A stretch of 26,958 nucleotides of DNA from contig JAEYAL010000054.1 in the NCBI GenBank assembly GCA_023404805.1, positions 1 to 26,958 of the forward strand. The letters are read 5' to 3'. This document shows positions 15,201-22,694 of this stretch, piece after piece. Made by a program: the position numbers and the translations under genes. Numbering within the stretch: the first letter of the stretch is position 1; the number at the start of each line of letters is the position of its first letter. A model generated the notes under the pieces. It was not told where the DNA came from. It did not search any database and saw only the letters and a program-made list of their open reading frames with translations. Origin of the DNA: Actinomycetes bacterium. Its GTDB lineage: Bacteria > Actinomycetota > Thermoleophilia > Solirubrobacterales > Solirubrobacteraceae.

Positions 15201-18200
15201 GATGGCCGAGAACACGCGGCTGAGCCTGGTCCACGGCAACACGCCCGCGTCGCTGCTGCTCCACGCGCTCTTCGGCTCGCTGCTGGCCGGCCGCTTCGGG
15301 CGCTACGACGACGGCCGCCGGCTCGGGCACGCCGCCTACGAGATCATCCAGCGCGCCGGGATCCTGCCGCTCGCCGCGCAGACCGCGGTCTACGTCGGCA
15401 ACACCACGTACTGGACCGATCCGTTCAGCGCCTGCCTCCCGTTCTTCCGGACCGGCTTCGACGCGGGCGTCCGCGCCGGCGACCTGGCCCACGCCGGGTT
15501 CTGCGCGCTGTTCGGCCTGATCATGCGCTACTCCGGTGGCGACTCGCTCGACGACATCGAGCGCGAGGCCGAGCCGCTGTTCGCGTTCGCCGACGACATG
15601 AAGCTGCCGGAGAACCGCGACGCGCTGCTGATCGTCGAGCGCACCGTGCAGTCGCTGCGGGGCCGCACCGACGAGGTGGGCAAGTTCGGCAGCGACACCT
15701 TCGACGAGGCCGACTACCTGAACCGCATGTGGACGGAGCGGCCGCCGTTCTACCACGCGATCCTCACGATCCACCAGGCGTCGGCGTACGTCTTCGGGCG
15801 CCGGATCGAGGAGGGGCTGGAGGCCGCCGACCGCTTCGACAAGCTCCGCGGCGCGCTCGCGTTCCACGCCCTGATGGGCGAGGCCGAGCCGACCTTCGCG
15901 CTCGCCCGCGCGGCGGCGTGGGACGACGCCCCGCACGAGCGGAAGCTCGCACTCCGCGAACGGGTCGCCCAGGCGCAGTCCCAGCTTGAGGTGTGGGCCA
16001 GCCACTCCCCCGCCAACTTCCGCGCCCGCGCCGACCTGCTCGGCGCTGAGCTCGCCCGGATCGACGGGGATCACGAGCGCGCGGCGAAGGGCTACGAGCG
16101 GGCCGTGGCCGCCGCGACCGAGCACGGGATCATCCACCACGAGGCGCTCGCCCGGGAACTCGAAGGCCGGTTCTACCTGGGCCGCGGGCTCACGTCGGTC
16201 GCGCATGCCTGCCTGCGAGAGGCGCGCGACCGCTATGAACGCTGGGGAGCCGCGGGCAAGACCGCAGAGCTGGAAGCCGAGTTCCCGGGTGTGCTCGGGA
16301 GCCGCGCCGGCAAGCCCCGCACGCCAGAGGTCGACATGCTCGCGGTGGTCCGCGGGTCGCAGGCCATCTCCGGCGAGCTCGACCTCGAGCAGCTCCCGAC
16401 GACCCTCCTGCGGATCGCGGTCGCCGCGGGCGGCGCCCAGGCGGGCCACCTGCTGCGCGTCAGCAACGGCATCGCCGAAGTCGCGGCGGTCGCGCAGGTC
16501 GAGCATGAGACCGTCCACGTCACGCTGCCAGGCGACGGCGGCGCTGAGGTGCCGCGGTCAGTGGTCGACTACGTGGTCCGCACCGGCGAGCGGGTGCTCC
16601 TGCGAGACGCCCGCGCCGACGCGGTGTTCGGCCACGACGAGGTGATCGTCGCCGGTGGCGTGCGGTCGCTGCTGGCCCAGCCAATCGTGCGGCACGGCTC
16701 CGTGGTCGGCCTGCTGGTCCTCGAGCACCGGCTCGTCACCGACGCCTTCACGCCGCAGCGCCTGACCGCCGTCGAGATGCTCGCCGCGCAGGCGGCGATC
16801 TCGGTCGAGACCGCGCAGCTCTACCAAGAGGTGCGCGAGGAGAACCGCGTGCGGCGCCGCACCGAGGAGGAGCTCCGGGCCAGCGGCGAGCAGTTCCGCT
16901 CGCTGGTCGAGTCGGCTCCCGACGCGATCCTGATCACCGACTCCTACGGCCACGTCGTGCTCGTGAACTCGCGGGCCGAGCAGCTCTTCGGGCTCGACCG
17001 CGACCAGCTCACCACCCGCATGGGCGAGCAGCTCGTCCCGGAGATCGAGTGGACGGGCCGCCCGCCGGCTGCGGATGCCGCCGCTGGCATCGAGGTCGAG
17101 CGCCGCGGCGTCGCGAGCGACGGCACCACCTTCCCGGTCGAAGTGACTCTCAGCCCGCTGGAGCGCCCCGAGGGCCCGTGGACCATCGCGGTCGTCCGCG
17201 ACGTGACCGAGCGCAAACGCCTCGAGCAGGAGCTCGAGCAGGCTGCCGACCACGACGCCCTGACCGGCCTGCTCAACCGCGCGCGCCTGGAGCGCGAGCT
17301 CGACGCCGCGATCGAGAACGTGGAGCGCAGCCGCAGCGTCGCCGTGCTGCTCGTCCTCGACCTCGACCGCATCCGCGACATCAACGACTCGCTCGGCCCC
17401 GGCGTCGGCGACGAGCTGATCAGCGGCGTCGCCGCCGCGATCGCCGAGCGCATCCGACCGACCGACACCCTCGCCCGCCTCGACGGCGACGAGTTCGCGC
17501 TCATCCTCTCGCGCACCGACGTCGCTGGAGCCGAGGTGCTGGCCGAGGAGCTGCTCACCCTCGTGCGCGAGTTCAGCCTTGAGCGCGACGGCACCTTCGT
17601 GCGGACGACGGCCAGCGTGGGCATCGCGCCGATCACCACTGGCGCCGACACCGCGCAGAGCCTCCTCGCCGCCGCCGACGTGGCCCTCAACGAGGCCAAG
17701 GAGAACGGCCGCGACCGCGTCAGCACCTACACCCAGGACTCGCACCGCCGCGCCTCCGAGCGCCACACCTGGTCGGAGCGCATCCGCCGGGCGCTCGAGC
17801 ATGACCACTTCACGCTGCACGCCCAGCCGATCCTCGATCTGCGCACCGGCCGCACCACGCACGCCGAGCTCCTCATCCGCATGGAGGACGACGGCACGCT
17901 GATCGCCCCCGGCGAGTTCCTGCCGACGGCCGAGCGCACCGGCAGCATCACCGCCATCGACCGCTGGGTCATCCGCGAGGCCGCCCGCCTGGCCGCCGCG
18001 CAGCCCGACGGCCTGCTGGAGCTCAACCTCTCCGCACGGTCGCTCGCCGACCTGGAGCTGCCCGTCTACATCGAGCAGGAGCTTGAGCGCGCAGGCGCCG
18101 ACCCGTCGTCGCTGATCTTCGAGATCACCGAGACCGCCGCCATCGCCAACCTCGCCAGCGCGGCCTCGCTCGCCGAGCGGCTCACCAGCCTCGGCTGCCG

Positions 18201-18492
18201 CTTCGCCCTCGACGACTTCGGCGTGGGCTTCGGCAGCTTCTACTACCTCAAGCGCCTGCCGCTGCACTACATCAAGATCGACGGCGACTTCATCCAGTCG
18301 CTGACGCGCAGCCAGACGGATCAGCACGTCACGAAGGCGATCGTCGACGTCGCCCAGGGCATGGGCCTGAAGACCATCGCCGAGTTCGTCGAGGATGCCG
18401 AGACGCTCGACCTGCTGCGCACCTACGGCGTCGACTACGCTCAGGGCTTCCACATCGGCCGCCCCGCGCAGATCGAAGAGCCCGGCGCCTGA
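12286..18492 (+). CDS. Giant multidomain signalling protein: PAS, pseudokinase C-lobe, AAA/STAND ATPase, TPR-like, GAF, PAS, GGDEF, EAL
   Basis: About 2068 residues, no membrane segment. Order: PAS-like (about 42-145); Ser/Thr-kinase C-lobe only (about 146-345), with YVSPEQTGRVNR (238-249) and DLYSLGAVLYELLTG as in kinase/ATPase/GAF/histidine-kinase proteins, but HRD is HRG (Gly192), the catalytic-loop Asn is Ala197, DFG is GFE (211-213), and the N-lobe is absent; ATPase with Walker A GPGGIGKST (394-402) and Walker B VLVLDDLQWAD (520-529); long helical region to about 1345; GAF (about 1350-1525); PAS (about 1526-1645); GGDEF with DGDEF (1733-1737) and inhibitory-site RPTD (1724-1727); EAL with Glu1861 (ELL variant), Asn1914, Glu1946, Asp1976/1977, Lys1997, Glu2033 and Gln2053. 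Predicted output is cyclic-di-GMP hydrolysis, perhaps also synthesis, gated by ATP and ligands. The ATG at 12286 is chosen because the upstream frame runs into nadA; no RBS is seen. Stand-alone; nadA and nadC flank it on the other strand. Confidence 0.92.
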   Translation: MTPGTATPLADALRRTTSGDPLSAARRSTSSAPTLIPSDPRLHELLEHTLDAAVLVDATGTIVATNSPARDALDGIGPGLAIDQLWVQPAPPEALSTALPRTIREGRWHGRLPMPWHGTSIEVEQSLFGHHTPEGRLVAISVIGAPASGAPRPTLANAIAAGTHALNESVALAASAARAVAAVHRHGLVHRGISPSAFVLGDQPGSVFITGFETARPLRAGVTAAPEWDGTLDGPLAYVSPEQTGRVNRAVDCRSDLYSLGAVLYELLTGSTPLTADDPLEWVHAHVARVPPTLRERVPNLPAAIDEIVMRLLAKDPEDRYQSAAGLVADLDRCVAELEDSGTIPPFLLGARDISDVLQVPQRLYGREQHLESLTAALDRVTSSGEAELALVAGPGGIGKSTLVQALRETVTRAGGVMISGSFGAQQRGVPYAPFAEAINELVQQSLALPPAQLQQHRERLQDRVGVHGAVITDLVPRAALVLGEMPPAPPIPFHETQARAHRVIGSFLDAHAQERPVVLVLDDLQWADPATLQLVADLLDHARTRRILIVGTYRDDALSPEDPLTSLTLEPGLARTTIQLQQLTIASVRQLLADTLGTTPQRVAELAVVVTEKTGGNPYYLMQFIDDLHRDGLISNDRSGGGWQWDSERAASAAVTDNVVDLMSGRLQALPDDTQRVLAVAAFLGSPFDRRSLAAATGHTERSVETDLWDAMRQRLVLARGDGYRFSHDRVEQAAYELVPAHERAELHLEIGRRLLTSMSPDELEERVFTIAGHINRGRELVVDPRERYDYAALGLRAGRKAIATAAHRSARDYLATALDLLPATAWETDFRLAFDVRLELARCEHLGGDIEAADALAGELIDHAEAPEDIAGACALRIELLLARSEPGAAAEAGVLGWRRLGLPIEDHPSYADGDRSVERIWALLGDRPIEDLLTLPPASDQTQLASITLFGPLLTSAFLAERHDLAIYLMAENTRLSLVHGNTPASLLLHALFGSLLAGRFGRYDDGRRLGHAAYEIIQRAGILPLAAQTAVYVGNTTYWTDPFSACLPFFRTGFDAGVRAGDLAHAGFCALFGLIMRYSGGDSLDDIEREAEPLFAFADDMKLPENRDALLIVERTVQSLRGRTDEVGKFGSDTFDEADYLNRMWTERPPFYHAILTIHQASAYVFGRRIEEGLEAADRFDKLRGALAFHALMGEAEPTFALARAAAWDDAPHERKLALRERVAQAQSQLEVWASHSPANFRARADLLGAELARIDGDHERAAKGYERAVAAATEHGIIHHEALARELEGRFYLGRGLTSVAHACLREARDRYERWGAAGKTAELEAEFPGVLGSRAGKPRTPEVDMLAVVRGSQAISGELDLEQLPTTLLRIAVAAGGAQAGHLLRVSNGIAEVAAVAQVEHETVHVTLPGDGGAEVPRSVVDYVVRTGERVLLRDARADAVFGHDEVIVAGGVRSLLAQPIVRHGSVVGLLVLEHRLVTDAFTPQRLTAVEMLAAQAAISVETAQLYQEVREENRVRRRTEEELRASGEQFRSLVESAPDAILITDSYGHVVLVNSRAEQLFGLDRDQLTTRMGEQLVPEIEWTGRPPAADAAAGIEVERRGVASDGTTFPVEVTLSPLERPEGPWTIAVVRDVTERKRLEQELEQAADHDALTGLLNRARLERELDAAIENVERSRSVAVLLVLDLDRIRDINDSLGPGVGDELISGVAAAIAERIRPTDTLARLDGDEFALILSRTDVAGAEVLAEELLTLVREFSLERDGTFVRTTASVGIAPITTGADTAQSLLAAADVALNEAKENGRDRVSTYTQDSHRRASERHTWSERIRRALEHDHFTLHAQPILDLRTGRTTHAELLIRMEDDGTLIAPGEFLPTAERTGSITAIDRWVIREAARLAAAQPDGLLELNLSARSLADLELPVYIEQELERAGADPSSLIFEITETAAIANLASAASLAERLTSLGCRFALDDFGVGFGSFYYLKRLPLHYIKIDGDFIQSLTRSQTDQHVTKAIVDVAQGMGLKTIAEFVEDAETLDLLRTYGVDYAQGFHIGRPAQIEEPGA

Positions 18493-18499
18493 GCCGGGC

Positions 18500-18537
18500 G
18501 GCGGCGCCAGACGCCGCCACAGGGCCGCTGGAGCCCT
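18500..18537. terminator. Two small hairpins between the large signalling gene and nadC
   Basis: GGCGGCG (18500-18506)/CGCCGCC (18512-18518) with loop CCAGA, then AGGGC (18521-18525)/GCCCT (18533-18537). They fill the 43-bp gap between two convergent stops; the second overlaps the nadC stop codon. No T-tract. Confidence 0.5.
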
Positions 18538-19393
18538 AGTGGAGCTCGATCAGCATCGAGAGGTCCAATGCCGGAGCGCTGTGCGTGAGCGACCCGAGCG
18601 AGAGCAGGTCCACGCCGGTCTCTGCCACCTGGCGCAGCTTGCCGATCTCCAGGCCGCCGCTGGCCTCGGTGACAGCCTTGCCCTGGCAGCGCTCGACGGC
18701 CTCGCGGAGCGTGCGCAGGTCCATGTTGTCGAGCAGGACGCGCGGCGCGCCGGCGGCGAGCGCCTCGTCGAGCTCGGCGAGGTCGCGGACCTCGCACTCC
18801 AGCGGCAGCTCCGGCGCCACGGCCCGCGCGCCTGCGATCGCGGCGGTGATGCCACCCGCGACCGCCGCGTGGTTCTCCTTGATGAGGACCATGTCGAACA
18901 GCCCGATGCGGTGGTTCGCGCCGCCGCCATCGACAACCGCGCGCTTCTGCAGGTGGCGGAGCCCGGGGACGGTCTTGCGGGTGTCGAGGATCTGCGCGCC
19001 CGTGCCCTCGACCTCCTTCACGCAGCGCGCCGTGAGTGTCGCGACGCCGCCGAGCTGCTGCAAGAAGTTCAGCGCGGTGCGCTCGGCTGCCAGCAACGCG
19101 CGGGCGTCTCCGCGGGCTTCCAGGACCGGCCCGCCCTCGCGCCAGACGCCCGTGCCGGCGAGCAGCTCGACCTTGACGTCGGGATCGCAGGCCCGCAGCG
19201 CCGCCACGGCGCAGTCCAAGCCCGACAGCACGCCCGGCTCCTTCTGGACGACGCGCGCAGTGGCGGTCGTCCCCTCCGGCACGGTCGCGGCAGCGGTCAC
19301 GTCGCGGTCGCCGATGTCTTCGGCGAGAGCGACCGCGACCGCGCGGTTCAGCTCCTCCTGGAGCAGGCGGGCAAGCTCAGCGTCGGCGGACAC
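18536..19393 (-). CDS. nadC: Nicotinate-nucleotide pyrophosphorylase (carboxylating) NadC
   Basis: Converts quinolinate and PRPP to nicotinate mononucleotide, CO2 and pyrophosphate, the step after NadA in de novo NAD synthesis. Length 285 residues, normal for the family. Signatures: AEDIGDRDVTA (24-34), RTALNFLQQLGGVAT (105-119), the active-site DTRKTVPGLR (137-146), KR (150-151), GGANHRIGLFDMVLIKENH (157-175), then LLDNMDL and EASGGL of the phosphate-binding barrel. The start is GTG at 19393, exactly 6 nt after a TACGCT box, so the mRNA is predicted to be leaderless. It converges on the large signalling gene and is divergent from the secreted protease. In many actinobacteria nadA, nadB and nadC form one operon; here nadA and nadC are split. 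Confidence 0.96.
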   Translation of the reverse strand: MSADAELARLLQEELNRAVAVALAEDIGDRDVTAAATVPEGTTATARVVQKEPGVLSGLDCAVAALRACDPDVKVELLAGTGVWREGGPVLEARGDARALLAAERTALNFLQQLGGVATLTARCVKEVEGTGAQILDTRKTVPGLRHLQKRAVVDGGGANHRIGLFDMVLIKENHAAVAGGITAAIAGARAVAPELPLECEVRDLAELDEALAAGAPRVLLDNMDLRTLREAVERCQGKAVTEASGGLEIGKLRQVAETGVDLLSLGSLTHSAPALDLSMLIELH

Positions 19394-19399
19394 GCAGCG

Positions 19400-19405
19400 A
19401 GCGTA
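19400..19405 (-). promoter_or_regulatory. Putative -10 box of nadC (leaderless start)
   Basis: TACGCT on the minus strand, then 6 nt, then the GTG start, so transcription would begin at the start codon. No consensus -35 seen. Confidence 0.5.
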
Positions 19406-19553
19406 TGCGATCCAAACGCCGCGGCGCGCGCCCGCCCGATCACCCCGTCGCGGGCCGCTCTGCGCGATGTGTCCACCGGCGCTTTTTGGGCGCCATCGGG
19501 GTCGGGGCGTGCGGCATGGTGCGAGGTCCGTTCCCCCGCGGCGCGCTGCACCC

Positions 19554-19633
19554 CTCCTTGGCGCGCGAGGAGTAGCCGATTTCCCGGCGAATCCTCAACT
19601 TTCGGCGGTTTCCTGCCGATTCCCCAGTAGGCA
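19554..19633 (+). promoter_or_regulatory. Upstream region of the secreted protease gene
   Basis: The 246-bp divergent gap (19394-19639) holds no gene. Near the protease start it has an inverted repeat CTCCT (19554-19558)/AGGAG (19568-19572) and GCCGATT present twice, both followed by a pyrimidine run. GTAGGCAC (19627-19634) lies just before the GTG; TAGGCA (19628-19633) with 6 nt spacing may be a weak leaderless -10. The same 8-mer precedes the sigma-factor ATG at 1618. Confidence 0.3.
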
Positions 19634-19639
19634 CTCCCC

Positions 19640-21490
19640 GTGTACTCCCTCCCCCGAATCCGGTCTGTTGTCGCCGCGCTTGGAGCGGCCGTTTCCGCGG
19701 GCCTCGGGGCAGGCGCCGCTCATGCGGCAGATCCCGTCGCCACGCCGTACGTCGTCAAGGGCGACGGGACCGCTCAGGCCTACACCGTCTCTGACGGCGA
19801 GTACCCGTGGACCGTGGCGATCGTCGCCCGCGGGCTGAACGCCGTCGAAGGGCACTTCTGCGGCGGCACGCTGATCGCCCTGGACCGCGTCCTGACGGCT
19901 GCGCACTGCATCGACCCGAGCGGCCCCAACCAAGCGACCGCGGAGGCGCTCGACGTGGTCGTCGGCCAGGCGTCGCTGTCGGCCTCGGGCTGTCCGGTGC
20001 GGCCCGACGGCACTCCCAAACCGTTCACCCGGCCGTGTACGCAGAGCGGCACGCCGGGCGAGCGCGTCGGGGTCGCGCAGATCAGCCTCCACGAGAAGGC
20101 CAACGTCTCTGGCTACCGCTACGACCTCGCGATCCTCACGCTCGAGCACCCCGTTGACCGCGACCGCTTCCTGCCAGCCGTCGTCTCCCCCGTCGAATCG
20201 GGCGGCGAAACGCAGAACGACATCTACATGCCCGGGCTGGCGGTCTCCACCACGCCCGAGGCCTGGGCTCCCGGTACGCCGCTCTGGGCCTTTGGCTGGG
20301 GCGCCACCGGCAACCGCTTCGACCCGGGCAGCTCGCCGGGCCCGTCCAGCTATCCGACGATGCTCTACAAGGGCGGCGGCCAGACCATGCAGCGCCTCGC
20401 CGACGCCACCTGCGAGGCCCGGCACGGCTCGTCGAACTTCCGCGCCGACGACATGCTGTGTGTCGGCCAGGAGTCCCCCACGGCGACTGCTGGCGCGGAC
20501 GCCTGTTACGGCGACTCCGGCGGCCCGCTCCTCCGCGCCTCATTCGGCGAGACGACTGGGACGACGAGCGAACGCGTCCTGCAGATCAACACGCTCGCCC
20601 GCCACTGGAGGCTCGTCGGCGTCGTCTCGTGGGGCGTCGGCTGCGGCCTGGCGTCCAAGCCCGGCGTGTACGCGCGGGTCGGTGCGCCGGCGCTGCGCAA
20701 CTACGTGACGGCTGAGGCTCCCGCCGCGATGCCGTCTCCCACCGGCGCGGGCCCTTCGCTCTCCGGCGTGTTCGGGTCGGGCGAGTCCATCACCTGCGAC
20801 CCAGGCGAGTGGACCGGGGCGTCGAGCTTCACCTTCAAGATGTGGCGCGACATCAACCGCGACGGCGGCCGCAGCGAGAACGAGAGCTACATCGTCGGCT
20901 CGATCGACCAGAGCGGCCGGTACCGGGCCCCGCTCACGCCGGCCGACTTGACGCCCCCGGCCAGCATCGGCGTCCAGTGGCCGCCGCAGATCGGCTGCAC
21001 CGTCGTCGGCCGTGGCGCGGGCGGCTACTTCTCCCGCAACGCGACGCCCTATGTGCCGCCCGTCAAACCGGTCGCGCAGCCCGATCCGCCGACCACGCCG
21101 ATCGTCACCGAGCCGACAACGCCGCCCGCCGACACGCTGCGGCCGACGCTGAACACGAGCTCGGCGGTCTGCTCCGCCACCGCATGCCGCGTCGCCGTCA
21201 TCATCCTCGACCCCGGCAACGGCGCCGCCGGCGTCAAATCGGTCGAGACCACGCTGGTGATCGCCCGGACCCTTCGCACCCGCATCAAAACGGGCAAGAA
21301 CAAGGGCAAGATCCGCTCGACCACGAAGACGGTCACCAAGCGCGTGCCCGCCGTGCGTTCTGGCGACGAGTGGATCGTCAAGGTGAAGGGCCTGAAGAAG
21401 GGCGACCGGCCCAAGCTCAAGCTCCGCGCCTCCGATGCCGCCGGCAACGTTGGAACGTTGACCGTCGGCATGAAGCTCCGCAAACGCTGA
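19640..21490 (+). CDS. Secreted trypsin-like serine protease (S1 family) with C-terminal domains
   Basis: An exported protease of 616 residues, GTG start. Signal peptide about 1-30 (ending AGAAHAA). The S1 domain spans about 50-355 with the full triad: His89 (LTAAHC), Asp162 (YRYDLAIL) and Ser293 (GDSGGP). Asp287 in DACYGDSGGP sits where trypsin has Asp189, predicting cleavage after Arg/Lys. The domain has Cys pairs typical of the fold and an insertion rich in Gly/Pro (AFGWGATGNRFDPGSSPGPS). A beta-rich Ig-like module (about 365-470, SLSGVFGSGESITCDPGEWTG) and a Pro/Thr linker follow, then a C-terminal module with two Cys (SAVCSATACRVAV) and a Lys/Arg-rich stretch (RTRIKTGKNKGKIRSTTK), ending in ASDAAGNVGTLTVGMKLRKR. 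The basic tail may bind the cell wall (inference). The natural substrate is unknown. It converges on prfB with 7 bp between the stops. Confidence 0.93.
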   Translation: MYSLPRIRSVVAALGAAVSAGLGAGAAHAADPVATPYVVKGDGTAQAYTVSDGEYPWTVAIVARGLNAVEGHFCGGTLIALDRVLTAAHCIDPSGPNQATAEALDVVVGQASLSASGCPVRPDGTPKPFTRPCTQSGTPGERVGVAQISLHEKANVSGYRYDLAILTLEHPVDRDRFLPAVVSPVESGGETQNDIYMPGLAVSTTPEAWAPGTPLWAFGWGATGNRFDPGSSPGPSSYPTMLYKGGGQTMQRLADATCEARHGSSNFRADDMLCVGQESPTATAGADACYGDSGGPLLRASFGETTGTTSERVLQINTLARHWRLVGVVSWGVGCGLASKPGVYARVGAPALRNYVTAEAPAAMPSPTGAGPSLSGVFGSGESITCDPGEWTGASSFTFKMWRDINRDGGRSENESYIVGSIDQSGRYRAPLTPADLTPPASIGVQWPPQIGCTVVGRGAGGYFSRNATPYVPPVKPVAQPDPPTTPIVTEPTTPPADTLRPTLNTSSAVCSATACRVAVIILDPGNGAAGVKSVETTLVIARTLRTRIKTGKNKGKIRSTTKTVTKRVPAVRSGDEWIVKVKGLKKGDRPKLKLRASDAAGNVGTLTVGMKLRKR

Positions 21491-21497
21491 GCGGCGT

Positions 21498-22622
21498 TTA
21501 CGCCTCTTCGCGGAGCGGGGCGGCGCCGGTGACCTGGCGTTCGAGCTCTGCGCGCACGAAGGCGTCGAGGTCGCCGTCGAGGACGCGCTGGGCGTCGCCG
21601 GCTTCGACGCCGGTGCGGTGGTCTTTGACCATCGTGTACGGGTGGAGGACGTAGGAGCGGATCTGCGACCCGAAGTTCACGTCCTGCACGCCGCCCTTCT
21701 CGCGGTCGAGCTCGGCCTGGCGCTCGCGCTCTTCCTTCTCGATGAGCTTCGCGCGGAGCATGCCCATCGCCGTCAGGCGGTTCTGGGTCTGTGAGCGCTC
21801 GTTCTGGCATTGCACGACGATGCCGGACGGGCGGTGCGTGATGCGGACGGCGGAGTCGGTCTTGTTGACGTGCTGGCCGCCCGCGCCGGACGCGCGGTAG
21901 GTGTCGACCTGCAGGTCGTCGGCGTCGATCTCGACGTCGCCGACGTCTTCGAGGATCGGCGCGACTTCGACGCCTGCGAACGCCGTCTGGCGGCGCCCCT
22001 GCGAGTCGTACTTGGAGATACGCACCAGACGGTGCACGCCCTTCTCCGCCGAGTAGAGGCCGTAGGCGTTCTCGCCTTCGGCGCGGAAGGTCGCCGAGCG
22101 GATGCCGGCCTCCTCCCCTTCGCTGACTTCGAGGAGCTCGGTCTTGAAGCCGCGGCCGTCGCCCCAGCGCATCATCATGCGCAGCACCATCTCGGCCCAG
22201 TCCTGGGCGTCGGTGCCGCCCGTGCCGGCGTTGATGGTCACGAGCGCGTCGCCGGCGTCGTACTGGCCGGAGAAGAGCCGTTCCTCTTCAAGGTCGCCGA
22301 GGCGCGATTCGAGGCTCGCGAGCTGGTCGACGACTTCGTCGGCGAGGTCTTCGTCCTCTTCGGCGAGCTCGATCAGGCTGTCGAGGTCGCCGATGTCGGA
22401 TTCGACCGACCGGTAGGTGCTCAGGCGCTTGTTGACCGATGCGTGCTGCGCGCCGATCTTGGCCGCGGCCGCCGGGTCGTCCCAGAAGCCGGACTCCCCC
22501 ATCTGCGACTCCAGCTCGGCGACTTCAGCGGCGAGCGCCTCGGGATCGAGGTACGCGCCGAGGGCGTCGAACTGCTTGCGGACCGACGACACGCGCTGGT
22601 CCACGTCAAACGGAAGGGGCAT
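21498..22622 (-). CDS. prfB: Peptide chain release factor 2 (RF2)
   Basis: Releases finished proteins at UGA and UAA. Length 374 residues. The catalytic GGQ is at 248-250 in SGAGGQHVNKTDSAVR. RF2 identity is supported by the surrounding sequence (GENAYGLYSAEKGVHRLVRIS...DSQGRRQTAF). The stop-codon recognition tripeptide, normally Ser-Pro-Phe, reads Ser203-Lys204-Tyr205 (nt 22008-22016). There is no programmed frameshift: where E. coli prfB has CTTTGAC this gene reads CTCGAT in frame, so frameshift autoregulation is absent. The ATG at 22622 follows a TAGGCT box by 7 nt; GAAGG also lies close before it. The gene lies 146 bp downstream of secA beyond a large hairpin. It ends in TAA, which RF1 also reads. 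Confidence 0.96.
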   Translation of the reverse strand: MPLPFDVDQRVSSVRKQFDALGAYLDPEALAAEVAELESQMGESGFWDDPAAAAKIGAQHASVNKRLSTYRSVESDIGDLDSLIELAEEDEDLADEVVDQLASLESRLGDLEEERLFSGQYDAGDALVTINAGTGGTDAQDWAEMVLRMMMRWGDGRGFKTELLEVSEGEEAGIRSATFRAEGENAYGLYSAEKGVHRLVRISKYDSQGRRQTAFAGVEVAPILEDVGDVEIDADDLQVDTYRASGAGGQHVNKTDSAVRITHRPSGIVVQCQNERSQTQNRLTAMGMLRAKLIEKEERERQAELDREKGGVQDVNFGSQIRSYVLHPYTMVKDHRTGVEAGDAQRVLDGDLDAFVRAELERQVTGAAPLREEA

Positions 22623-22629
22623 CGCCTTC

Positions 22630-22635
22630 AGCCTA
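22630..22635 (-). promoter_or_regulatory. Putative -10 box of prfB (leaderless start)
   Basis: TAGGCT on the minus strand followed by 7 nt (GAAGGCG) and the prfB ATG. The large hairpin at 22695-22747 just upstream would isolate this promoter from secA. Confidence 0.5.
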
Positions 22636-22694
22636 GATGGTTGCCGCGACAGGCCGACGCGCGGGTTCTGAGCGAGAGATCGCGCCGCAGATCT

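Noticed and set aside
14203..18453. Long minus-strand frames opposite the giant signalling gene
   Set aside because: No recognisable domain; low-complexity Arg/Ala/Gly/Val sequence as expected from antisense of G+C-rich codons.
22540..22560. Programmed frameshift in prfB
   Set aside because: The position of the E. coli in-frame stop reads CTCGAT with no UGA and the gene is one continuous frame.
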